Assembly: GCA_002402535.1 (NCBI GenBank)
Contig: DHGB01000036.1
Span: 7,875 to 19,343 of the forward strand
Reading direction: 5' to 3'
Origin: Candidatus Shapirobacteria bacterium UBA4809
GTDB lineage: Bacteria > Patescibacteriota > Microgenomatia > UBA12405
DNA: 11,469 bases
The notes beneath the pieces are model-generated. The model was given only the letters and a program-made list of their open reading frames with translations. It searched no databases and had not been told where the DNA came from. Numbering within the stretch: the stretch's first letter is position 1; each line of letters begins with the position of its first letter. The position numbers were made by a program, and so were the translations under genes. This document shows, piece after piece, positions 1-6,852 of the stretch.

Positions 1-86
1 AGTTTAAACATCCCGAGACAGGAGCTAATTTAAGCTTTGAGGGAGAGCTGGCGAGTGATTTAAAAGAATTACTCGCAAAATTATGA
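1..86 (+). CDS. RluA-family pseudouridine synthase, C-terminal fragment (5' end outside window)
   Basis: Reading from base 3, the last 27 codons before TGA (84-86) encode a tail that begins FKHPETG, continues LSFEGEL and ends DLKELLAKL. This is the typical C-terminus of RluA/RluD-type pseudouridine synthases, where an HPxTG motif, an F-E-A/G-P/L segment and a DLxxLL helix close the catalytic domain. The family isomerises uridine to pseudouridine in rRNA or tRNA. The catalytic Asp region lies outside the window, so the target cannot be told. The stop overlaps the next start as ATGA (83-86), which suggests translational coupling in one operon. The identification rests on a short but characteristic motif. 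Confidence 0.72.
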   Translation, partial: FKHPETGANLSFEGELASDLKELLAKL

Positions 87-895
87 AAAAAATTATATTA
101 ATCTTAATAATTATCGCAATTTTTGGGTATTTATTGAAAAAATCATGGCAGAATAATGATTTTAAGCTGGGAATTATTACCCCAAATCAAATCGCTCTTC
201 TTTCAATTTCACCCGAAAGGGGCATGATAAACCTGCTAAGTGTTGATTCTGAAGTGGAAGTCTGGCTACCCGGAGGAATGGGGTGGTATCCGAGCAATAA
301 AATCCTGAAGATTTATCAAGCTGATAAGAATATTAAATTAATAAAACAGACTTTTTATTATAATTTTGGTTTTATGCCCGAAAATATTGTTGTTTTAGAT
401 GAGGTAGGGGATTGGCGAAGCTGGGATTTGATAAAGCATCTCGGTTTTTTAAACTGGATTCGTTATCTTTTTGAGCAAGGTAGCTGGCTATATAAAACCG
501 ACACATTAACCAGATCAATGGAGATGGAAAAAGAAAAACTAGATGAGCTATTGCCGAGAGATTTTGCTGAAAGTGAACTGCTAGGGCAAGAGCTAAAAGT
601 GACAGTAATTAATGACAGTGGGGAAAACAAGCTTGGTTCTTTTGTAGCTGATAGATTAAACTGGATGGGATTTAGGGTAATGGAGGTCAGAAGTGAGCAG
701 GCAAAAAAGGAATGTGAAATTATGTTTCGGATTGGAAGTGAAGGGATAATTAAAAAATATGCCGAAATACTGGCTAAAGAATTCTCTTGTTCTTTGATTA
801 GTAGTGGAACACTTCTGGAAAATGAAATGGTTTTATATTTAGGTCAAAACTATAGCTCGATGATAAAATACAATAGCTATGTCGGGACATTCTAA
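83..895 (+). CDS. Membrane-anchored LytR-like protein: degenerate LCP-like region plus LytR C-terminal domain
   Basis: The protein has 270 residues. Residues 3-19 form one hydrophobic N-terminal segment (signal anchor), so the rest is probably outside the cell. Residues about 34-110 recall the start of LCP (LytR-CpsA-Psr) domains as seen in Patescibacteria: IALLSISPERG, then a PGGMGWYP segment and a D-rich strand. The usual SIPRD catalytic Arg/Asp segment, however, reads SVDSE here and the rest of the LCP fold is missing. Residues 170-257 fit the LytR C-terminal domain well: KVTVINDSG, a GSFVADRLNWMGF helix, and a closing VLYLGQNY. LCP enzymes attach glycopolymers to the cell wall; without the LCP catalytic Arg this one is more likely a wall-associated binding or regulatory protein (inference). 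The start at 83 is set by the ATGA overlap upstream. There is no Shine-Dalgarno. The gene overlaps yebC by 17 nt. Confidence 0.7.
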   Translation: MKKIILILIIIAIFGYLLKKSWQNNDFKLGIITPNQIALLSISPERGMINLLSVDSEVEVWLPGGMGWYPSNKILKIYQADKNIKLIKQTFYYNFGFMPENIVVLDEVGDWRSWDLIKHLGFLNWIRYLFEQGSWLYKTDTLTRSMEMEKEKLDELLPRDFAESELLGQELKVTVINDSGENKLGSFVADRLNWMGFRVMEVRSEQAKKECEIMFRIGSEGIIKKYAEILAKEFSCSLISSGTLLENEMVLYLGQNYSSMIKYNSYVGTF

Positions 896-1598
896 ATGGG
901 CAAATATTAAAAATCGGAAGGGAGCTCAGGATAAAAAAAGAAGTGAAGCTTTTACCAGAGCTTCTAAAAATATCATGACGGCGATTCGAGAAAGTGGGGG
1001 AAATTCTAATCCTGAGTCGAATATTAGTCTTCGAGAGGCAATAGACAAAGCGAGGGCAATTAATATGCCTAAAGAAAATATTGAAAGACTGCTCCAAAGA
1101 TTTGAAGAAAGAAAAAATAACCTAGTTAGTGGCGTTTTTGAAGGTTTTGGCCCTTTCGGGGTGCCAGTTATGATAGAGGTAGAAACAGATAATAAAAATA
1201 GAATCCTGGGTGAAATTAAATTAATTTTTAGAGATTATGAAGGGTCTCTCGGTGAAAGTGGCAGTGTCGCTTTTATGTTTAAAAGAGTGGGGGAGATTGA
1301 GCTTGAGTCTAAACTTGATGAAGAGTCAGAGCTAAAATTGATCGATGAGGGGGTAAAAGACATAAAAGATAATCTGGTGCAAACTGAAGTGAATGACTGT
1401 AAAAAAATAGGAGAGAAGATAAAGGCAATGGGGGGCCGGATTAAAAAAATAGGGCTTGTTTATCAGTGCTTAAATCCGGTCAGGCTGAATGACGAGACTA
1501 AACTGGAAAAAATACTCGATATGATTGAAGAACTGGAGGATAATGATGAGGTGATTAATGTTTTTGCTGGTTTTGACTATTATGTCCAAAAGAATTAA
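879..1598 (+). CDS. yebC: YebC/PmpR (TACO1) family protein
   Basis: At 239 residues this is the usual family length. It opens with the hallmark MSGHSKWANIKNRKGAQDKKR (residues 1-21). Residues 88-135 carry the second signature: FEGFGPFGVPVMIE, TDNKNR (103-108), GSLGESGSVAFMF (122-134). These match the conserved YEGYGP, TDNRNRT and G-LG--GSV-YMF blocks. The third domain (about 136-235) is acidic and more divergent. YebC proteins were first described as transcriptional regulators and have more recently been linked to relieving ribosome stalling at difficult sequences such as proline runs; mitochondrial TACO1 is a homologue. The start lies inside the upstream gene (17-nt overlap) with no Shine-Dalgarno, and the canonical N-terminus fixes it. 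It overlaps the next gene by another 17 nt, so the three genes are probably translated by coupling. Confidence 0.93.
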   Translation: MSGHSKWANIKNRKGAQDKKRSEAFTRASKNIMTAIRESGGNSNPESNISLREAIDKARAINMPKENIERLLQRFEERKNNLVSGVFEGFGPFGVPVMIEVETDNKNRILGEIKLIFRDYEGSLGESGSVAFMFKRVGEIELESKLDEESELKLIDEGVKDIKDNLVQTEVNDCKKIGEKIKAMGGRIKKIGLVYQCLNPVRLNDETKLEKILDMIEELEDNDEVINVFAGFDYYVQKN

Positions 1599-2367
1599 AT
1601 ATTTTATTTCTTCGCTAATTGGAGCTTTGGTTTTTTATTTATATCTAGGTTTACCGGTAGAATCCAAATACTATGGTTTAATTTTGATGCTGGTAATCGT
1701 GGTTTTTTGTTTTTGGTTTGGCCTAGGGATAATATTTGAAGGTAATTTTGAAACCCGAATTATGCCAGTATTGCTGCCGATTTTATGGACAATGGGCTTT
1801 GGCTTATTTTCCGTATTATTGCCCTTAAACTGGCTAAATATATTACTTATTACTATTTTTTTTGGAGTTATTTTATATATTATCTTTTTGGTGGAAAATA
1901 TTTTTTTGGTGGCGATTGGCTATCGAACTGTCCCGCTTTATCGGGCTGCTTACACAGTCAGTCTAATATTGGTTCTATTAATATCTTTTTTTGTTTTTGA
2001 TTCTTTATTTTCCTTTAAGTTTCCTTTTTGGGGAAATATGCTGGGAACAATAATCCTGGGCTTATTAATTTTCTCCTATCAGTATTGGGCGGTGGCAATT
2101 GAACTACCAGATGATGGTAAGGAGAAGGGTAAATGGCCTTATATTTTAGTTCCCACCTTAATACTGACGGAATTGGCTGGTATATTGTCTTTTTGGCCAG
2201 TGGGAATATTTAAAGGCTCAATTTATCTGGTTGCGGCTATATATATAATTACTGGCTTATTACAGGCAGAAATTAGAGATAGACTTTTTAGGGGAGTGGT
2301 TTTGAGTTATAGCTATATTGGTGTGGCTGTGATCCTGGCGATTATTTTAGTAACTAAATGGGGATAA
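1582..2367 (+). CDS. Polytopic inner-membrane protein of unknown function
   Basis: From the ATG at 1582 the product is 261 residues and very hydrophobic, with about eight or nine predicted membrane segments (roughly residues 7-23, 31-51, 62-80, 84-105, 124-140, 150-172, 187-206, 209-228, 236-257). The only clear polar stretch is the loop at about 174-186 (ELPDDGKEKGKW). I see no enzymatic or transport motif and do not recognise the family. An in-frame ATG at 1558 would add eight residues and has a GAGGTG 4 nt upstream, but that sequence is also yebC codons. The 1582 start gives a normal MSKRIK positive-inside N-terminus and a 17-nt overlap with yebC like that of the preceding junction, so I prefer it. 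It is the last gene of the plus-strand run and is followed by a non-coding region. Confidence 0.75.
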   Translation: MSKRIKYFISSLIGALVFYLYLGLPVESKYYGLILMLVIVVFCFWFGLGIIFEGNFETRIMPVLLPILWTMGFGLFSVLLPLNWLNILLITIFFGVILYIIFLVENIFLVAIGYRTVPLYRAAYTVSLILVLLISFFVFDSLFSFKFPFWGNMLGTIILGLLIFSYQYWAVAIELPDDGKEKGKWPYILVPTLILTELAGILSFWPVGIFKGSIYLVAAIYIITGLLQAEIRDRLFRGVVLSYSYIGVAVILAIILVTKWG

Positions 2368-2406
2368 GATAAAAAAAGTCTATTAAATAGAATATAAATG
2401 AGTGGG

Positions 2407-2433
2407 CCCGCCTTCGTAAAATACTACGGCGGG
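2407..2433. repeat. GC-rich hairpin, possible operon-end or REP-like element
   Basis: The arms CCCGCC (2407-2412) and GGCGGG (2428-2433) pair perfectly. An inner GTA/TAC stem closes on an AAA loop, with a 3x3 internal loop between the two stems. It lies 40 bp after the stop of the membrane-protein gene, in sequence otherwise very AT-rich. No T-run follows (TAAAGAAG), so it is not a classical intrinsic terminator. It may stabilise the 3' end of the upstream mRNA or be a copy of a dispersed palindromic repeat. Confidence 0.5.
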
Positions 2434-2463
2434 TAAAGAAGTAGGGAAGTGGGTTTTCACGAT

Positions 2464-2497
2464 ATATCCTATAATTTTCACAATAATTATAGGATAT
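2464..2497. repeat. Perfect 13-bp inverted repeat with 8-nt loop
   Basis: ATATCCTATAATT (2464-2476) is followed by TTCACAAT and then its exact reverse complement AATTATAGGATAT (2485-2497). Its half-site core TATCCTATA recurs at 4151-4159 and 4175-4183, on the far side of the recombinase gene. It could be a protein-binding site or a cruciform/hairpin. The arms are almost all A/T, so an RNA hairpin would be of moderate stability. Confidence 0.7.
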
Positions 2498-2531
2498 TAT
2501 AGGACCTACTACTGATATAGTATGATATAGT
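2487..2531. repeat. Two pairs of 10-bp-phased direct repeats
   Basis: TTATAGGA occurs at 2487-2494 and again at 2497-2504. GATATAGT occurs at 2514-2521 and again at 2524-2531. Both pairs have a 10-bp start-to-start distance, one helical turn, which would put protein contacts on the same face of the DNA. The first pair shares its sequence with the right arm of the inverted repeat at 2464-2497. Confidence 0.5.
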
Positions 2532-2709
2532 CTGTGTGGAAAACTATTTAGCAATCGACGATATCACTTCTCAAGGCAAGAGTGGGCTCTAGGAGAGAGA
2601 TAGGGAGAGAGAAATAAAAAGAAATAAAAATCTAAATTATAAAATCTAAAGCATGAGAACTAATGGAGAAAGATGGTTACTCCCCACCAGAGGGGTAGTT
2701 GATTTTAAT

Positions 2710-2737
2710 ATGTCGCACAATGTATCTTTTACGACTA
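2710..2737. other. Candidate dif-like Xer recombination site
   Basis: This 28-bp sequence can be read as two 11-bp arms around a 6-bp spacer: ATGTCGCACAA, TGTATC, TTTTACGACTA. The inner nine bases of the arms are an imperfect inverted repeat matching at 7 of 9 positions (GTCGCACAA against GTCGTAAAA). The left arm and spacer resemble the known proteobacterial dif consensus: CGCAnAATGTAT is shared with CGCATAATGTAT. The right arm matches the usual TTATGTTAAAT only weakly, at 4 of 11. It lies 298 bp upstream of the xer start. The arm/spacer architecture and location support a Xer site; no function has been shown. Confidence 0.4.
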
Positions 2738-2996
2738 TACAAAAGCGGGAAGTGGAGGGGAGAGGCAAAAAATAAATTTTCAATTATCAGTTATAAATTG
2801 CGAATTATTAAAATATTTCATATTTTGAACCGTAAAATAAAGTCTTTAATTCCTCTCTTACGCTCCTGGCTACCCAAAATCTGTCTTTAGCTTAAAATTC
2901 CTTCTTGGCTACTTCCCTGGCCTGTTTTAAAGAGGGTATTTATAAATTATACCTAAAATACCGTTATTTATATATATGGCTTCACCAGAAGCCCGT

Positions 2997-3008
2997 AAAC
3001 GTACGTTT
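2997..3008. promoter_or_regulatory. 12-bp perfect palindrome over the xer -35 position, possible operator
   Basis: AAACGTACGTTT reads the same on both strands. The -35 element expected 17 bp before the -10 element at 3024-3029 would fall at 3001-3006, inside this palindrome. A dimeric repressor bound here would block the promoter. The role is inferred from position only. Confidence 0.35.
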
Positions 3009-3020
3009 TATATTTTTGGA

Positions 3021-3029
3021 TGTTAGAAT
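3021..3029 (+). promoter_or_regulatory. Extended -10 promoter of xer, predicting a leaderless mRNA
   Basis: TGTTAGAAT contains a TGn extension followed by TAGAAT, which matches TATAAT at five of six positions. It ends 5 nt before the ATG at 3035, so transcription would start at or within 1-2 nt of the start codon. No Shine-Dalgarno is present, which agrees with a leaderless transcript. Confidence 0.45.
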
Positions 3030-3034
3030 AAGAT

Positions 3035-3967
3035 ATGAATTTAGATTTAGCGACAGGAATCAGAAGATTTCTCGAACATTTGGAGGTAGAAAAGAACTGC
3101 TCTAAACTGACAATCAGAAATTATCAACATTATCTCGAAGTTCTCTTGAACTACATTGAGAAACAGAATCAGAAAACTCCCGAGGTGTCTGACATTGACC
3201 AAGAGACCATTAGAAGCTTTAGATTGTATTTATCAAGACAGGCTGGGATTGACGGTGAAATGAAAATTGTAACTCAGGGCTATTATGTAATTGCCCTGAG
3301 ATCTTTTTTAAAATGGCTGATTAAAAACGATTATGAGGTAATGCAGCCGGAAAAAATTGATGTGCCTAAAAATAAAGATCATTCTTTAAAGTTTTTAAAC
3401 GGTGAACAAATAGAAAGATTGTTAAATCAGCCCTTACTTTCGACAAAAGTTGGTATTCGAGACCGGGCTATTCTGGAGCTTTTGTTTTCAACTGGGCTTC
3501 GGGTTTCAGAGCTTACAAGGCTTAATCGTGATCAAATTAACCTAAATACCCGTGAATTTGGGGTAATTGGCAAGGGGGGTAAGGCGAGAGTGGTCTATAT
3601 TAGTAAAAGAGCGGTAATTTACGTTGATAAGTATTTAAAAACAAGAAGCGACAAGGATAGGCCCCTCTTTATTCGCTACGGAGGGAAAAAGGAAATTATT
3701 AATGAAGAGGAAAAAATGAGGCTCAGTCCCCGCTCGATTGAAAGAATAGTCAAGCATTATGTACGCCTGGCCAAATTACCGGTTGATGCCACGCCACATA
3801 CCCTCAGACATTCGATGGCCACGGACCTGCTACAGAGTGGCGCTGATATCAGGTCAGTCCAGGAAATGCTTGGTCATAAAAATATTGCTACGACTCAAAT
3901 TTATACCCATGTTACCAATGCCCGGCTTCGGGAAATTCATGATAAATTTCATTCAGGTAATAAATAA
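3035..3967 (+). CDS. xerC/xerD-like: Xer-family tyrosine recombinase, complete active site
   Basis: The protein has 310 residues, normal for XerC/XerD. Residues 1-105 are the N-terminal SAM-like core-binding domain (LTIRNYQHYL at 25-34, ALRSFLKWL at 87-95). Residues about 120-305 are the catalytic domain. All catalytic positions are present: Arg156 in STGLRVSEL, Lys180 in GKGGKARVV, His255 and Arg258 in PHTLRH, His281 in MLGH, and nucleophile Tyr290 in QIYTH. Xer proteins resolve chromosome dimers at dif by sequential strand exchange, normally with FtsK. I see no second recombinase in the window, so whether the cell uses one Xer or a pair cannot be said. The gene stands alone, with a dif-like sequence and repeats upstream and no phage or integron genes beside it, which favours a housekeeping role over a mobile integrase. 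A 30-residue polar insertion-like loop (about 203-232) precedes the final helices. Confidence 0.92.
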   Translation: MNLDLATGIRRFLEHLEVEKNCSKLTIRNYQHYLEVLLNYIEKQNQKTPEVSDIDQETIRSFRLYLSRQAGIDGEMKIVTQGYYVIALRSFLKWLIKNDYEVMQPEKIDVPKNKDHSLKFLNGEQIERLLNQPLLSTKVGIRDRAILELLFSTGLRVSELTRLNRDQINLNTREFGVIGKGGKARVVYISKRAVIYVDKYLKTRSDKDRPLFIRYGGKKEIINEEEKMRLSPRSIERIVKHYVRLAKLPVDATPHTLRHSMATDLLQSGADIRSVQEMLGHKNIATTQIYTHVTNARLREIHDKFHSGNK

Positions 3968-4150
3968 GGATGTGTAACAGGTATGTCCTATAGTTTCGAT
4001 ATTTTTAAGAAAGATCGGGGAAATCTTATTTTGACTACTCCCCTAGCCTATTGAAATTGTGTTTTTGCCTATTTTAAGACTTTATTAATTTTTCAAAGCT
4101 GGTTAGCAAGGTAGAATTTTGACTGCTATTAAAGCTAAATTTTATTTAGG

Positions 4151-4165
4151 TATCCTATAATTATT
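4151..4165. repeat. Distal copy of a 15-bp inverted repeat flanking xer
   Basis: TATCCTATAATTATT is the exact reverse complement of 2482-2496. The core TATCCTATA appears again at 4175-4183, running into the gyrA stop codon. The rest of the 211-bp convergent gap 3968-4178 is AT-rich; a weak hairpin AAGAT/ATCTT (4011-4027) is the only other structure I see, and no clear intrinsic terminator separates xer from gyrA. Confidence 0.5.
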
Positions 4166-4178
4166 ATATAGTTATATC

Positions 4179-6848
4179 CTATATTTTTTGGGGTAGCTCC
4201 CCTTCTTTCTCATTTTTCTGTAAAACCGTCATGGCTGAGACCTTGTCGTCATTTTTAAGTCTCATTAAAATAACCCCACGGGTGTTGCGAGACAGTGTCG
4301 GAATATTTTTGAGAGGAAGCTTGATGGTCACCGCTTTTTTGCTAACAAAGAGAACCTGTTCATCGTTTTCCGTGACGACTACCGTAGCAGCTAAATTGCC
4401 AGTTTTGCTCGTAAGATTGGCAACTTTTACACCAAAACCGCCCCGTTTTTGAAGAGGATAGAGATAAACGTCACTCCGTTTGCCGACTCCATTTTCAGTA
4501 ATGACTAAGAGGTGGCGGAAAAATTTTCTCTTCTTTTCTTCTTTAATGGCCAGAACACTTTGAGGAAGAACATCAATGCCAACCAGATAATCATTTTCTT
4601 TGAGAGAAATTCCTCGAACGCCACGAGTATGTCGACCCATGGGGCGGCAGTCAACTTCATTGAAACGAATGCATTTACCGGCGTGAGTGGCCATAAAAAT
4701 TTGGTCATTGCCGGAGGTAAGCTTGGCCCAGATTAATTCATCTTTGGGGTCGAGCTTGATCGCGGTGAGTCCAGATTGACGGATATTTTTGAATTTTTCG
4801 ATGGCAGTTTTTTTGATGGTACCTTTTTTGGTGGCTAAAAGGATGTATTTTGCCGGATTATTTTTACTGATGGGTAAAACAGCCTGAACGATTTCACCTT
4901 GAATGATATTGATTAAATTAATGACAGCTTGGCCTTTTGATTGACGACTACTTTCATTGATATCCCAAACTTTTATTTTAAAACAGCGACCTTTGTTGGT
5001 AAAAATTAAAAGATCGTCGTGAGTATCAACGAAAAGAAGGCTATCGACCTCATCTTCACTTTTGGTGGCCATCCCCATAACACCGACACCACCACGCTGT
5101 TGGGTCCGGTAGGTTTCCATGGGAACTCTTTTGATATAACCGCCACGAGTTAGAGTGACCAAAGTTGCTTCATTCGGAATTAAATCTTCATCACTGAACT
5201 GCTCAAGCCCCTTGGCGTAAATTTTAGTTAAACGAGAATCGGCGTATTTTTCGGTAATTTCTTTGTTTTCAGATTTAATCATGGCTACCATTTTTTCAGG
5301 AATGGTAATAATGGCGGTTAAATTGGTGATGGTTTCTTCAACTTCTTTATATTCTTCGTCGAGTTTTTGACGCTCGAGCCCGGAAAGCTTTTTGAGTTGC
5401 ATTTCTAAAATGGCTTGGGCTTGAAGATCAGTAAAGCCGAATTTATCCATGAGCTTGGTCTTGGCATCTTCATCGGGTTTTGTGCCTCGGATAGTTTTGA
5501 TTATTTCGTCAATAACATCCAGAGCTTTTTTGAGCCCTTCAAGGATATGGGCCCTCATATAAGCTGATTTGAGATCAAAAATACTGCGACGACGGATGAC
5601 ATTTTCCCGGTGTCTAAGGAATAAAAGTAATATTTGGCGGAGATTAAGAGTCTGAGGGATACCATTAACCAAGGCCAATAAATTGGCAGAATACGATGAT
5701 TGAAGGGCAGTATATTTAAATAGTTTATTTAAAATGGCTTTGGGTTTGCCGTTCTTTTTTATTTCAATAACGACCCGAATTCCGTGACGGTCAGACTCAT
5801 CCCGAAGATCAGAAATACCGATAATTTTTTTGTCGGTAACCAACTGGGCGATCTTTTGAATCATCTCGGACTTGTTGACCTGATAGGGAATCTCGGTAAT
5901 GATAATTCTGATTTTGCCAGATTTAGTTTCTTCGATATTTGTTTTACCCCGGAGAGTAAATTTACCCCGGCCGGTAGTGTACATTTCTAAAATACCGGTT
6001 TTACCGTAAATTTCACCGGCAGTGGGAAAATCGGGGCCGGTAATTATCTTGGTCAGGTCCTCGATGGTAGCGGTAGTTTCAAAATTAAAAGATAATTTTT
6101 GAAGCTCACGGAGAGGTTTTAGAACTATTTCCTGAGTACTAAGATTTTTCTCTAAAAGAGGGTTAATTTCAATTTCATTTTCCTGTTTTTCAAGGGTAGC
6201 GTGATCTAAAATAAAGTCGAGTCCACTACAGATTTCTTTTAAATTATGGGGTGGGATTTTGGTGGCCATACCGACAGCTATACCGTCGGCACCATTTAAG
6301 AGCAAATTGGGAATTCGGGTGGGTAGGACTTCGGGCTCTTTGAGGGTAGCGTCGAAATTATCGACCATGGAAACAGTGTCTTTTTCAATATCAGTGATTA
6401 ATTCCGGAGAAATTTTACTCATCTTGACTTCGGTATAACGCATGGCGGCTGGAGGGTCGCCATCAATAGAACCGAAATTACCCTGACCATTAACAAGGGT
6501 GTATCTTAGGGAGAAATCTTGAGCCAGACGTACCATGGAGCCATAAACGGCCATGTCGCCGTGAGGATGATATTTACCGAGAACTTCGCCGACAACTTTG
6601 GCTGATTTGGAATAGTGTCCACCGGGAGTCAAACCCATTTGGTTCATAGCATAGATAATGCGGCGATGCACTGGTTTCATGCCATCACGGACATCAGGCA
6701 GAGCTCGGGCGACGATAACTGACATGGCATAGTCGAGATAGGACTTTTCCATCTCGGGGACAATATCGATATCCAAAATCTTGCCAATATTATTAACAAA
6801 GGCAGGAGTATCATTAACAATAGTGTTTTTTTGTTTATCTATGGGCAT
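4179..6848 (-). CDS. gyrA: DNA gyrase subunit A
   Basis: The protein has 889 residues. The breakage-reunion domain (about 30-510) shows [36 protein letters not shown] (91-98), [12 protein letters not shown] and the catalytic Tyr138 in AAMRYTE. The C-terminal domain (about 545-875) has six beta-pinwheel blades. The GyrA box at 583-589 reads QQRGGVG instead of QRRGG(K/R)G; a second similar motif, QKRGGFG, lies at 800-806. With GyrB it forms the A2B2 complex that introduces negative supercoils. Two quinolone-contact positions are unusual: Met99 (E. coli Ser83) and Gly103 (E. coli Asp87). An insertion of nearly 40 residues lies between HNL (201-203) and GPDFP (271-275). The ATG is 5 nt from the gyrB stop, with no Shine-Dalgarno. 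ParC is the main alternative, but pairing with gyrB, a six-bladed tail and a recognisable GyrA box favour GyrA. Confidence 0.93.
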   Translation of the reverse strand: MPIDKQKNTIVNDTPAFVNNIGKILDIDIVPEMEKSYLDYAMSVIVARALPDVRDGMKPVHRRIIYAMNQMGLTPGGHYSKSAKVVGEVLGKYHPHGDMAVYGSMVRLAQDFSLRYTLVNGQGNFGSIDGDPPAAMRYTEVKMSKISPELITDIEKDTVSMVDNFDATLKEPEVLPTRIPNLLLNGADGIAVGMATKIPPHNLKEICSGLDFILDHATLEKQENEIEINPLLEKNLSTQEIVLKPLRELQKLSFNFETTATIEDLTKIITGPDFPTAGEIYGKTGILEMYTTGRGKFTLRGKTNIEETKSGKIRIIITEIPYQVNKSEMIQKIAQLVTDKKIIGISDLRDESDRHGIRVVIEIKKNGKPKAILNKLFKYTALQSSYSANLLALVNGIPQTLNLRQILLLFLRHRENVIRRRSIFDLKSAYMRAHILEGLKKALDVIDEIIKTIRGTKPDEDAKTKLMDKFGFTDLQAQAILEMQLKKLSGLERQKLDEEYKEVEETITNLTAIITIPEKMVAMIKSENKEITEKYADSRLTKIYAKGLEQFSDEDLIPNEATLVTLTRGGYIKRVPMETYRTQQRGGVGVMGMATKSEDEVDSLLFVDTHDDLLIFTNKGRCFKIKVWDINESSRQSKGQAVINLINIIQGEIVQAVLPISKNNPAKYILLATKKGTIKKTAIEKFKNIRQSGLTAIKLDPKDELIWAKLTSGNDQIFMATHAGKCIRFNEVDCRPMGRHTRGVRGISLKENDYLVGIDVLPQSVLAIKEEKKRKFFRHLLVITENGVGKRSDVYLYPLQKRGGFGVKVANLTSKTGNLAATVVVTENDEQVLFVSKKAVTIKLPLKNIPTLSRNTRGVILMRLKNDDKVSAMTVLQKNEKEGELPQKI

Positions 6849-6852
6849 AAAA

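Larger units (their letters stand above)
2368..3034. other. 667-bp non-coding region upstream of xer
   Basis: The two short open frames here (2699-2890 and 2905-3105) lack convincing protein character and I do not call them. The stretch instead holds structure: a GC-rich hairpin (2407-2433), a perfect inverted repeat (2464-2497), direct repeats phased at 10 bp (2487-2531), a purine-rich run (about 2590-2630), a hairpin ACTCCCC/GGGGTAGT with one bulged base (2679-2699), a dif-like sequence (2710-2737) and a 12-bp palindrome next to the xer promoter. An 8-mer GAGTGGGC occurs at both 2400-2407 and 2580-2587. GAAGTG (near 2444) can pair with CACTTC (near 2566), and AGTAGG (near 2440) with CCTACT (near 2505), so part of it could fold as an RNA. 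I looked for and did not find signatures of RNase P RNA, tmRNA or SRP RNA. Confidence 0.6.

Noticed and set aside
2535..2543. Replication origin based on a DnaA-like box
   Set aside because: Only one TTTTCCACA-like box was found, no dnaA nearby, and the gene orientation suits a terminus better than an origin.
2699..2890. 63-codon open frame, plus strand
   Set aside because: Basic, low-complexity translation with no domain, no start context, and it runs through the dif-like sequence; probably chance in AT-rich non-coding DNA.
2368..3034. RNase P RNA, tmRNA or SRP RNA in the long gap
   Set aside because: None of the conserved core sequences of these RNAs is visible on either strand.
2905..3105. 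66-codon open frame overlapping the xer start
   Set aside because: Overlaps the xer coding sequence and promoter in another frame; no protein character.
3035..3967. Phage or integron integrase
   Set aside because: Length and domain arrangement are Xer-like, with no att-tRNA, phage genes or cassette array nearby.
4011..4027. Terminator hairpin after xer (AAGAT/ATCTT)
   Set aside because: Only five mostly A-T pairs and a 7-nt loop without a proper T-run; too weak.
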